Below are positions 1 to 5,892 of a DNA stretch of 6,332 bases, piece after piece (the first letter of the stretch is position 1; every line of letters starts with the position of its first letter). A model generated the notes under the pieces. That model was given only the letters and a program-made list of their open reading frames with translations. It was not told the origin of the DNA and made no database searches. The DNA is taken from NCBI GenBank assembly GCA_023416855.1, contig JAEZGU010000295.1:1-6332 (forward strand), written 5' to 3'. Made by a program: the position numbers and the translations under genes. This DNA is from Bacillota bacterium (GTDB taxonomy: Bacteria; Bacillota; Clostridia; Tissierellales; Sedimentibacteraceae).

Positions 1-297
1 ATCTTGGAGGTGTTCAAATATATCTTTTCGCATATTTGCCTGCATTTTAACACCCATTATATGACCATAATAAGTTATATAATAGTTTAGACCCACTTTA
101 AGTAGATATAATAATCCAAGAATTACAAGCCATGTAACCATTAGTTGAAGTTGTTGGTTAGGAACATAGATATTTATTATGTTTCTTGTTATCATAGGGT
201 AAAACAAGTCACATACAGCTACTATAAATGCGCATATCATATCTATTATGAATATTTTTTTGACCGGTTTATAATATGATGCAAATCTCTTAATCAT
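1..297 (-). CDS. ABC exporter (membrane-ATPase fusion type), 5' end only
   Basis: This is the first 99 codons of a gene that runs off the left edge of the window, starting MIKRFASYYKPVKKIF. Two hydrophobic segments are visible at about residues 15-35 and 53-75. After them comes YYGHIMGVKMQANMRKDIFEHL (77-98, shown here as the conserved stretch around R90, D92, F94, H96 and L97), which is the pattern found after TM2 in type IV ABC exporters (MsbA/BmrA/LmrA group), where it enters the first long cytoplasmic loop. Such proteins are usually 570-620 residues with six helices followed by an ATPase domain, so the nucleotide-binding part lies outside and cannot be checked. The ATG at 297 is preceded by AAGGAG (311-306) with an 8-base spacer, located inside the end of the upstream gene. 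Only 2 bases separate the genes, so they are co-transcribed and probably translationally coupled. The export substrate (lipid, drug or peptide) is unknown. Confidence 0.82.
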   Translation of the reverse strand, partial: MIKRFASYYKPVKKIFIIDMICAFIVAVCDLFYPMITRNIINIYVPNQQLQLMVTWLVILGLLYLLKVGLNYYITYYGHIMGVKMQANMRKDIFEHLQD

Positions 298-299
298 TA

Positions 300-677
300 T
301 TATTGCTCCTTGCTATGTTTGGAAAATAATGCCGCTGTAATTACATAGACTGATATTGCTGCTATATTCAAAATAAAAACATATAAAATTTCAAATTCTT
401 TTATATAACACAAAATAGCCACAATAGTAAGTGCGATTAACATAGCTATATTTGCTATATTTGATTCTTTAATTTTAAAGATTCTTCTTGTTAAATCTCC
501 AACGCTTCTAAAATGCATAATATAACTTAATAATATTACAGGCAATGAATATCCCGGGTTAGCTTTTATTAAAGAGCATCCTTGGGTATAAATGAATACA
601 GCAACTGCTAACAACGCATAACTCCACCAATTTTTTTGTTGCATTTCTTTTTGTTTTCTTTTTCTCTCTTCGTACAT
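300..677 (-). CDS. Small four-helix integral membrane protein, unknown function
   Basis: A 125-residue protein that I do not recognise. It begins with a very basic, polar N-terminus (MYEERKRKQKEMQQKN), then has hydrophobic segments at roughly residues 19-34, 44-58, 73-92 and 95-117, and ends with a short charged tail (SKHSKEQ). This suggests about four membrane helices and, by the positive-inside rule, a cytoplasmic N-terminus. No catalytic or binding motif is visible. The frame is open up to an ATG at 716, but the ATG at 677 is chosen because GAGGTG lies 4 bases upstream and a good promoter -10 hexamer (712-707) lies between the two candidates. The gene directly precedes the ABC exporter gene with a 2-base gap, so it may be an accessory or partner of that exporter. 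That link is inferred from position only. Confidence 0.72.
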   Translation of the reverse strand: MYEERKRKQKEMQQKNWWSYALLAVAVFIYTQGCSLIKANPGYSLPVILLSYIMHFRSVGDLTRRIFKIKESNIANIAMLIALTIVAILCYIKEFEILYVFILNIAAISVYVITAALFSKHSKEQ

Positions 678-681
678 GAAA

Positions 682-687
682 CACCTC
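682..687 (-). promoter_or_regulatory. Ribosome binding site that fixes the start of the small membrane protein
   Basis: On the minus strand GAGGTG (687 to 682) lies 4 bases before the ATG at 677. Counted from GAGG the spacing is 6. The in-frame upstream ATG at 716 has no purine-rich site in front of it, so this site decides the start. Confidence 0.7.
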
Positions 688-706
688 AATATACATATTA
701 TTAATA

Positions 707-735
707 ATCTTACCATTTTTTAATTCTTTTTACAA
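707..735 (-). promoter_or_regulatory. Sigma-A type promoter for the membrane protein/exporter operon
   Basis: Read on the minus strand, TTGTAA (735-730; 4 of 6 match to TTGACA) is followed by exactly 17 bases and TAAGAT (712-707; 4 of 6 match to TATAAT). The -10 has an upstream TGG, giving an extended TGn motif directly before it. Transcription would begin near 700, giving a leader of about 23 bases with the ribosome binding site inside it. The location between two candidate start codons fits the ATG at 677. No experimental support is available. Confidence 0.5.
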
Positions 736-808
736 CGGGAATTTCTAAGGAAGCAACGCCTATAATTCTATCTTTATATTGACTTTTTATAAAATTTGTG
801 TTAAACAT
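710..808 (-). pseudogene. Short coding-like stretch, possible gene remnant
   Basis: On the minus strand an open frame from an ATG at 808 ends at TAA 712-710 and encodes 32 residues. The last 22 or so (YKDRIIGVASLEIPVVKRIK, then KW) read like the C-terminus of a real protein: mixed composition, GGC/GTT/GCT/TCC codons and a higher G+C than the surrounding spacer. There is no ribosome binding site before the ATG, and upstream of about 785 the sequence becomes featureless AT-rich spacer with an in-frame stop further up. The simplest reading is the 3' scrap of a decayed or deleted gene, but chance is possible. The -35 and -10 of the neighbouring operon's promoter fall at its 3' end. I do not recognise the protein family. 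Confidence 0.27.
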
Positions 809-811
809 AAA
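795..811. promoter_or_regulatory. 17-base near-palindrome, possible operator
   Basis: The sequence TTTGTGTTAAACATAAA pairs with its own reverse complement at 7 of 8 arm positions around a central A (803); the one mismatch is G798 against T808. It covers the -35 hexamer of the candidate plus-strand promoter, where a repressor would be expected to sit. It does not match the CcpA cre, CodY or Rex consensus as I know them. In such AT-rich DNA a chance palindrome is quite possible. Confidence 0.3.
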
Positions 812-823
812 ATTGCTTATAAT
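796..823 (+). promoter_or_regulatory. Candidate sigma-A type promoter for the importer operon
   Basis: TTGTGT (796-801; 3 of 6 match to TTGACA) is separated by 16 bases from a perfect TATAAT (818-823). Transcription would start near 830, leaving an untranslated leader of about 130 bases. The -35 is weak, and in DNA this rich in A and T other -10-like hexamers exist closer to the gene (for example TATAAA at 869 and TATTAT at 893), but none has a comparable partner. Moderate support only. Confidence 0.42.
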
Positions 824-961
824 AATATTTATTTTTAAAATTTATTACAGATACATAAATGATTTGATTATAAAGTTTAAAAATAGACAGAATATTATTA
901 AAGCAAGTATTCAGTAAAAGATATTTATCACAAAATTTTATTAACTGAAAGGACAAAGAAG

Positions 962-2479
962 ATGAAAAAATTAAAAGCTATTTTACTTATAGCTGTTGTT
1001 ATTCTTATGGTTTTAAGTATAGCAGCATGCTCAAATCAAGAAGACACACCAAACAATAATGCAGACATCAAGACTGATTTAACCATGGGTTATACTACAG
1101 AGCCTGAAGGTCTTGATCCTCACAGAACTGCAGCTGCTTCCACATTTACAGTTACAAACAATATTTATGATACTTTAGTTGGCGTAGGACCGGATTGGGA
1201 AATTATACCAAGATTAGCGAAGAGCTGGGAGATTTCTGATGATGGTATGGAAATTACCTTTAACTTAAGAGATAACGTGAATTTTCATAATGGAAGAAAA
1301 ATGACTGCAAAGGATGTTGAGTATTCATTTAACAGATTGAAGGATGCAGAAAGCCCAAGAGCAAGAGATTATGCAAATATAATTAATATAGAAGTTTTGG
1401 ATGATAATAATATAAAATTCACAACTGAAACATTGGATGTAGAATTATTAAAGAACTTTGCCTATCCCTGGGCGGCAATTGTACCTGAGGAAAATGCGGC
1501 AGATTTAAAAACAAAGCCTGTTGGAACCGGAGCATTTACATTGAAAGAGTGGATCCCACAACAACATTTAACACTTCAGAGATATGATGATTATTACGGT
1601 GATAAAGCAAAGCTTGAAACTATCAAATTAGTACTAATACCTGATGCAACAACTATGATGGCAAGCTTTCAGGTAGGAGATTTAGATATAATACCTTTAA
1701 CAGGGGACCAGGTTACAATGGTTGAAAACAATCCTGAATATAAGGTAATATCTGAACCAATGAATGCTGTTCAAATTATGTCATTAAATACAACTAATCC
1801 AATACTTGCTAACGATAAGGTTAGGCAGGCAATAGCAATGGCTATTAACAAAAACGAAGTTATAGATGCTTCGATGTTTGGATATGGTGATAAAATAGGT
1901 TCTCATTTACCGCCTACTTCACCTGATTACTTTGATACAAATAGTGTTATAGAATATAATCCTGACAAAGCAAAAGAGCTATTAAAAGAAGCGGGATATG
2001 AAAATGGATTTGAAGTACGATTATCTCTTCCTAAAAACTATCAGCTTCATGTTGATGCCGGTCAGGTAATAGCTAATCAATTAAGCAAAATAGGTATTAA
2101 TGCCAAGGTTGAATTAATTGAATGGGGAACATGGTTAAGCGATGTTTATGGAGCAAAGAATTTTGATATGACTGTTGTAGGTCACACAGGTAGACTTGAT
2201 TCATATGCATTTTTGTCAAGATATAAATCAACAAGCAATGATTATATAAGTTTAACAACTGGTGAAGTTGATGAGTTGTTAGAAAGAGCATTGCAAGAGC
2301 GAGATGGAGATAAAAGAAAAGAAATTTATAAAGATATACAGGTTATTCTTGCTGAAAAACTTCCTGCAATATATCTGCAAACACCAAGAACTATGCTTGC
2401 ATTGCAGAAAAATGTAGATGGAATGCAATTTTTCCCAATCGACTTTTATGATTACAAGGAAGTGTATTTTACAGAATAA
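962..2479 (+). CDS. Family 5 extracellular solute-binding lipoprotein of a Dpp/Opp/Nik-type importer
   Basis: This 505-residue lipoprotein is the ligand receptor of the importer encoded downstream. It has a lipoprotein signal peptide: MKKLK, a hydrophobic core at 6-20, then the lipobox IAAC with the modified cysteine at 23, and a polar linker (24-38). The mature part shows the family 5 layout: YTTEPEGLDP (44-53), the hallmark block LAKSWEISDDGMEITFNLR (85-103) with FHNGRKMTAKDVEYSF (108-123), PVGTGAFTLKEW (186-197), NDKVRQAIAMAINKNEV (284-300) and the ligand-loop region VVGHTGRLDSYAF (405-417). The length is normal for the family. AAAGGA lies 8 bases before the ATG. The ligand is uncertain: peptides are most common for the family, with nickel or metallophores also known. 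The ligand loop lacks the GWTGDNGDPDNF-like form I recall from E. coli DppA, and has Tyr415 where I recall the nickel-site His of NikA. Confidence 0.93.
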   Translation: MKKLKAILLIAVVILMVLSIAACSNQEDTPNNNADIKTDLTMGYTTEPEGLDPHRTAAASTFTVTNNIYDTLVGVGPDWEIIPRLAKSWEISDDGMEITFNLRDNVNFHNGRKMTAKDVEYSFNRLKDAESPRARDYANIINIEVLDDNNIKFTTETLDVELLKNFAYPWAAIVPEENAADLKTKPVGTGAFTLKEWIPQQHLTLQRYDDYYGDKAKLETIKLVLIPDATTMMASFQVGDLDIIPLTGDQVTMVENNPEYKVISEPMNAVQIMSLNTTNPILANDKVRQAIAMAINKNEVIDASMFGYGDKIGSHLPPTSPDYFDTNSVIEYNPDKAKELLKEAGYENGFEVRLSLPKNYQLHVDAGQVIANQLSKIGINAKVELIEWGTWLSDVYGAKNFDMTVVGHTGRLDSYAFLSRYKSTSNDYISLTTGEVDELLERALQERDGDKRKEIYKDIQVILAEKLPAIYLQTPRTMLALQKNVDGMQFFPIDFYDYKEVYFTE

Positions 2480-2491
2480 TTAAGGTGAAAT

Positions 2492-3448
2492 ATGTTTAAG
2501 TACGTAATAGACAGAGTTAAAAGCTCTTTAATTATATTATTAGTAGTATCAATGATTACATTTTTTGTTCTCATGATAATACCGGGAGATCCTGCACAGC
2601 TTATACTTGGCACAGATGCAACTCCTGAAGCAATTGAAGACCTTCATATTGCAATGGGCTTAAACAAACCATACTATCAGCAATATATAGGATGGTTACT
2701 TAATTTGCTTAAATTTGACTTGGGAACATCCTATGTATACGGTGAATCCGTTACTGCCTTAATACTAAATGCTCTGCCTGTTACGTTTTCTATAGCAATT
2801 TTCGCTATGTTAATAGCAACAATTGCAGCATTTTTATTAGGTATATTATCTGCAGTAAAAAAAGATTCAATTATAGATTATTTTTCAAGAAGTATTATTC
2901 AGCTTGGAACTGCCATTCCTTCCTTTTGGATAGGAATGGTTTTTATTGTTTATTTTGGTCTTAAGCTAAAGATGTTTCCTATATCAGGATTTGTACCTTT
3001 AAGCAATAATTTTGAAGGATTTATTAAAAGTATAACATTACCTTCGATAGTTCTTGCCATAGGTGAAACAGGTACGCTCCTTAGAATAGTAAGAAGCTCT
3101 ATGCTTGATTCACTAAAGCAGGATTATATGGATGCTGCAAGAGTTAAAGGTCTAAATAAACGGACAACATATATGAAGTATGCACTTAGGGGTGCATTGA
3201 TTGCTCCTGTTACTATTATTGGTATGCAGTTTGCGAAGCTTGCCGGGGGTACAGTAGTTATAGAAACCATTTTTGCTTTGCCGGGCATAGGTAGATTAGT
3301 ATTAACCGCTGTAGAAAGAAGAGACATAGTTCTTTTGCAAGGCTTGGTAATGTTTATAACAACAACAGTTATATTTATAACTTTAATGGTTGATTTATTG
3401 ATTATGACTATTAATCCAAGGATTAAGTCCGTGGAAAGAGGAGAATAA
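2492..3448 (+). CDS. Importer permease 1 (DppB/OppB/NikB type)
   Basis: A 318-residue inner-membrane permease, one half of the transport channel. The N-terminus has the first helix (about 10-30) followed by IPGDPAQLILG (30-40), GLNKPYYQQYIGWL (56-69) and DLGTSYVYGESV (76-87), all typical of DppB-like subunits. The BPD_transp_1 helices follow from about residue 92 (LNALPVTFSIAIF). The cytoplasmic EAA-type coupling loop that docks onto an ATPase is DAARVKGLNK (214-223), and the conserved ETIFALPGIGRL lies at 258-269. The length is near NikB (about 314) and shorter than E. coli DppB (339). The gene starts 12 bases after the binding-protein gene, with AAGGTG (2482-2487) 4 bases before the ATG. 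It is cotranscribed with its neighbours and should pair with permease 2. Confidence 0.93.
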   Translation: MFKYVIDRVKSSLIILLVVSMITFFVLMIIPGDPAQLILGTDATPEAIEDLHIAMGLNKPYYQQYIGWLLNLLKFDLGTSYVYGESVTALILNALPVTFSIAIFAMLIATIAAFLLGILSAVKKDSIIDYFSRSIIQLGTAIPSFWIGMVFIVYFGLKLKMFPISGFVPLSNNFEGFIKSITLPSIVLAIGETGTLLRIVRSSMLDSLKQDYMDAARVKGLNKRTTYMKYALRGALIAPVTIIGMQFAKLAGGTVVIETIFALPGIGRLVLTAVERRDIVLLQGLVMFITTTVIFITLMVDLLIMTINPRIKSVERGE

Positions 3449-4270
3449 ATGAAAAGAAATTTAAGCATTGGCCTTGGAATTTTTCTTGTAATATTAATTT
3501 TGACAGTTTGTGTAATGTCATTCATTTATATGCCTTATGAACCTAATGAAATGAATATATCACAAAGATTCATTAAACCGGGCCATAGCAGTGAGCATAT
3601 TTTAGGAACCGATAATTTTGGACGAGATATATTAAGCAGAATTATGTATGGTTCAAGGAATGTGCTTTTGGTAGGCATTGGGTCGGTAACATTAGGAACG
3701 ATTGTCGGAATAATTTTAGGTGCAATTGCTGCAATTTACAACAAGATTGTAAGCTCGGTCATATTGAGAATAATGGATGGACTAATGGCTTTCCCGGGAA
3801 TTTTGCTTGCTTTGATGCTTGGTACAGTTGTAGGTAGAGGTATCAAGGGATCGGTTATAGCCATAAGTATTTTTATGGTACCTGTTTTTTCAAGGTTAGT
3901 TTATTCAATGATTTTAGATACTGAAAATCTTTTATATATTAAGGCTGCAAGAAGCTATGGCAGCCCAAATTTAACTATTTTTATAAGACACTATATTCCT
4001 GCAATGCTACCAAGATTGATTACACAATTTAGTTCAGCTATTGGGTCTGCAGTTATGATTGAGGCATCCTTATCATTTTTAGGACTTGGAATACAGCCTC
4101 CATATGCCAGTTGGGGTTTAATGCTAAGTGAATCAAGACAATTTTTTCTAAATTATCCATATTTAGCAGTTGCACCGGGGATTGCAATAATTATTACAGT
4201 TCTTGGTTTTGTTTTAATTGGAGATGGACTAAACGATATGTTGATTCATAGGAGGTCTAATAATGAATGA
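3449..4270 (+). CDS. Importer permease 2 (DppC/OppC/NikC type)
   Basis: A 273-residue second permease that should form a heterodimer with the preceding one. It has an N-terminal helix (about 6-27), the DppC-specific block HILGTDNFGRDILSRIMYG (50-68), the core helices from about 73, the EAA coupling loop YIKAARSYGSPN (163-174), EASLSFLGLGIQPPYASWG (205-223) and the terminal GDGLNDML (258-265). The length matches NikC-like proteins (about 277) and is shorter than E. coli DppC (300). The ATG directly abuts the TAA of permease 1, with GAGGAG (3438-3443) inside the end of that gene, 5 bases upstream, which points to translational coupling. The 3' end overlaps the first ATPase gene by 8 bases. Confidence 0.93.
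   Translation: MKRNLSIGLGIFLVILILTVCVMSFIYMPYEPNEMNISQRFIKPGHSSEHILGTDNFGRDILSRIMYGSRNVLLVGIGSVTLGTIVGIILGAIAAIYNKIVSSVILRIMDGLMAFPGILLALMLGTVVGRGIKGSVIAISIFMVPVFSRLVYSMILDTENLLYIKAARSYGSPNLTIFIRHYIPAMLPRLITQFSSAIGSAVMIEASLSFLGLGIQPPYASWGLMLSESRQFFLNYPYLAVAPGIAIIITVLGFVLIGDGLNDMLIHRRSNNE
4250..4256 (+). promoter_or_regulatory. Near-perfect ribosome binding site inside the permease 2 gene
   Basis: AGGAGGT lies 6 bases before the ATG at 4263 and within the coding sequence of the preceding permease, whose TGA is at 4268-4270. It is the strongest ribosome binding site in the operon and fixes the start of the overlapping ATPase gene. Confidence 0.75.
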
Positions 4271-5096
4271 TACAGTTGTTATTAAAAATCTTCAAGTATA
4301 TGCCGGAAATAATACTCTCGTGAGCAATACTTCGCTTAATATTGAAAAAGGTACTATTTTTGGTTTGGTGGGAGAATCCGGTTCCGGAAAAACATTGACT
4401 GCAAAATCTATTGTTAACTTGTTACCAAAAGATTTAAGATTTACAGCCGATGAAATGAACATAGCAGGAAAAAATATTTTGAAGGCTTCACAGGATGAAA
4501 TTATTCAGCACATTGGAAAAAATGTTGGATATATACCTCAAAACACAGTGTTTTTTCTTCATCCTATGATTAAAATTAAAAATCAAATAGCCGATGGCTA
4601 TATGCATCATATGAAAAAAAATAAGCAGGAGGGTTTGGAAAGAGCCTTAGAACTTTTTAGCAAAGTTGGATTTGATAACCCAAAAGATATACTTAATTTT
4701 TATCCGTGGCAATTAAGCGGAGGAATGAGACAAAGAGTTAATATTGCAATGGCATTGATGAACAATCCTGAACTGATAATAGCAGATGAACCAACAACTG
4801 CTTTGGACAGTACAGTACAAAAGCAAGTAATGGAGTTATTTAGCAAAATCAATAAAGATACGGGTATAACAATGCTCATAATATCTCATGATTTAAGTAT
4901 AATAAAGCGTTACAGTCATAAGATTGGAGTAATGTATGCCGGTCAAATTGTAGAATCAGGTTTTACTAAAGATATATTCGAGAATCCAAAACATTCATAT
5001 ACTAAATTATTGATAAAATTAATGCCGTCTATGAATATAAAGAAAAATGAACCAATTCCTGAAATTAAGGGATTCATTCACGAAGAGGGAAAATGA
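4263..5096 (+). CDS. Importer ATPase 1 (DppD/OppD/NikD type)
   Basis: A 277-residue cytoplasmic ATPase that powers the importer together with ATPase 2. Visible motifs are Walker A GESGSGKT (37-44), Q-loop Gln93, ABC signature LSGGMRQR (151-158), Walker B LIIADEP with catalytic Glu176, D-loop TALD (179-182) and the switch His209 in IISHD. All key residues for ATP hydrolysis are present. Classical DppD/OppD proteins are about 325-335 residues and end in the oligo_HPY extension. Here only the start of it is seen (NPKHSYTKLL, 241-250), followed by a short tail of about 27 residues. The protein has no cysteine at all, so the cysteine cluster of that extension is absent. The segment after the Q-loop (NTVFFLHPM) differs from the usual DPMTSLNP form. 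It overlaps permease 2 by 8 bases and ATPase 2 by 4. Confidence 0.93.
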   Translation: MNDTVVIKNLQVYAGNNTLVSNTSLNIEKGTIFGLVGESGSGKTLTAKSIVNLLPKDLRFTADEMNIAGKNILKASQDEIIQHIGKNVGYIPQNTVFFLHPMIKIKNQIADGYMHHMKKNKQEGLERALELFSKVGFDNPKDILNFYPWQLSGGMRQRVNIAMALMNNPELIIADEPTTALDSTVQKQVMELFSKINKDTGITMLIISHDLSIIKRYSHKIGVMYAGQIVESGFTKDIFENPKHSYTKLLIKLMPSMNIKKNEPIPEIKGFIHEEGK

Positions 5097-5881
5097 AAAC
5101 AGTTATAGAAGTAAAAAACATTAGAAAAGAATATATTGTAAAAAAACATTTTTTGACAGGAAAAACTCAAGAGAAAGTTGCAGCAGTAAAAAACTCTTCA
5201 TTTATTGTGGAGGAGGGAAAGACTGTTGGAATTGTTGGAGAGTCAGGAAGTGGAAAGTCAACAACGGGAGAAATTGCAGGAGGATTGCAAAAACCATCCT
5301 TTGGTAATGTTTTTTATTATGGCAAAAATATCAATGAGATGACAGAGGCAGAATATGAAGATTACAGGAAAAATGTTCAATTTATATTCCAGGACCCAAA
5401 GGGCTCTATGGACCCTAATTATACTATAGGTGATAATATTGCCTTTCCTTTAATTACTTTAAAAATGGAGAAAAATAAAAAAGATGCTTTGGCTAAAGTT
5501 GAAGAAATGCTTGAAAAGGTAGGTTTAGATAAAAGCATTAAAAACAAATTCCCTTCGGAAATAAGCGGTGGTCAATGTCAAAGGGCAGCCATCGCACGAG
5601 CATTGGCAGTAAACCCAAAAGTTATCGTGTGTGATGAACCGGTTTCAGCATTGGATGTTTCAATTCAGGCGCAAATAATTAACTTATTAAAAAAACTTCA
5701 AAAAGAATATAACATATCATATATATTTATTTCTCATGACATAGGTGTTGTAAATTATATGTCTGATACAATTATTGTTATGAATAAAGGTAATATAGTG
5801 GAAATGGGAAATGCAAAGGATGTTTTTTTAAATCCAAAAGAAAGCTATACAAAAAAATTGTTGGAAAGCGCATTTTATTAG
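5093..5881 (+). CDS. Importer ATPase 2 (DppF/OppF/NikE type)
   Basis: A 262-residue second ATPase, expected to form an asymmetric pair with ATPase 1. Motifs are Walker A GESGSGKST (49-57), Q-loop Gln100 followed by the canonical DPKGSMDP (101-108), signature ISGGQCQR (157-164), Walker B VIVCDEP with Glu182, D-loop SALD (185-188) and switch His215 (FISHD). The N-terminal VKKHFLTGKTQEKVAAVKN (16-34) is the DppF/OppF-like insert before the first strand of the core. It stops about 70 residues short of E. coli DppF (334), close to NikE (268), with only NPKESYTKKLLESAFY after the core. The ATG overlaps the previous stop as ATGA, with GAGG at 5085-5088. The stop TAG is shared with the ribosome binding site of the methyltransferase gene that follows. 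Confidence 0.93.
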   Translation: MKTVIEVKNIRKEYIVKKHFLTGKTQEKVAAVKNSSFIVEEGKTVGIVGESGSGKSTTGEIAGGLQKPSFGNVFYYGKNINEMTEAEYEDYRKNVQFIFQDPKGSMDPNYTIGDNIAFPLITLKMEKNKKDALAKVEEMLEKVGLDKSIKNKFPSEISGGQCQRAAIARALAVNPKVIVCDEPVSALDVSIQAQIINLLKKLQKEYNISYIFISHDIGVVNYMSDTIIVMNKGNIVEMGNAKDVFLNPKESYTKKLLESAFY

Positions 5882-5885
5882 AGGT
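5880..5885 (+). promoter_or_regulatory. Ribosome binding site overlapping the ATPase 2 stop codon
   Basis: AGAGGT uses the last two bases of the TAG stop (5879-5881) and lies 7 bases before the ATG at 5893. This places the methyltransferase gene in the transporter transcription unit and makes coupled translation likely. Confidence 0.65.
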
Positions 5886-5892
5886 AATAATC

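Larger units (their letters stand above)
678..961. other. Divergent control region between the two operons
   Basis: This 284-base spacer separates the outward-facing genes. It contains the minus-strand promoter at 735-707, a coding-like scrap on the minus strand, a near-palindrome at 795-811 over the candidate plus-strand promoter, and an AT-rich leader at about 830-961 ending in AAAGGA (948-953), 8 bases before the ATG at 962. I see no tRNA, no T-box or riboswitch core, and no terminator. Since both flanking units point away from it, no terminator is expected. Confidence 0.7.

Noticed and set aside
678..716. N-terminal extension of the small membrane protein from an ATG at 716
   Set aside because: There is no ribosome binding site before 716, and a promoter -10 hexamer lies within the extension at 712-707. 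The ATG at 677 has a good site.
841..859. Second operator-like element TTTATTACAGATACATAAA
   Set aside because: Only the outer five bases on each side pair and the centre does not, so it does not convincingly repeat the 795-811 palindrome.
789..941. Distant inverted repeat ATAAAATTTGTG (789-800) and CACAAAATTTTAT (929-941)
   Set aside because: It needs a one-base gap, the copies are 128 bases apart, and both are nearly pure A/T. This is easily chance in such DNA.
830..961. Riboswitch or T-box in the importer leader
   Set aside because: The leader is about 130 bases but lacks a T-box TGGN motif with a terminator hairpin, conserved riboswitch cores, and any G+C-rich helix followed by a T run.
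2097..2291. Minus-strand open frame of 64 codons inside the binding-protein gene
   Set aside because: It is antisense to a strongly supported coding region, has a low-complexity composition rich in Leu, His and Gln, and no ribosome binding site was identified for it.
3124..3525. Minus-strand open frame of 133 codons across the permease junction
   Set aside because: It is the antisense shadow of two conserved permease genes. Its sequence is biased to I, T, V and N and shows no family motif.
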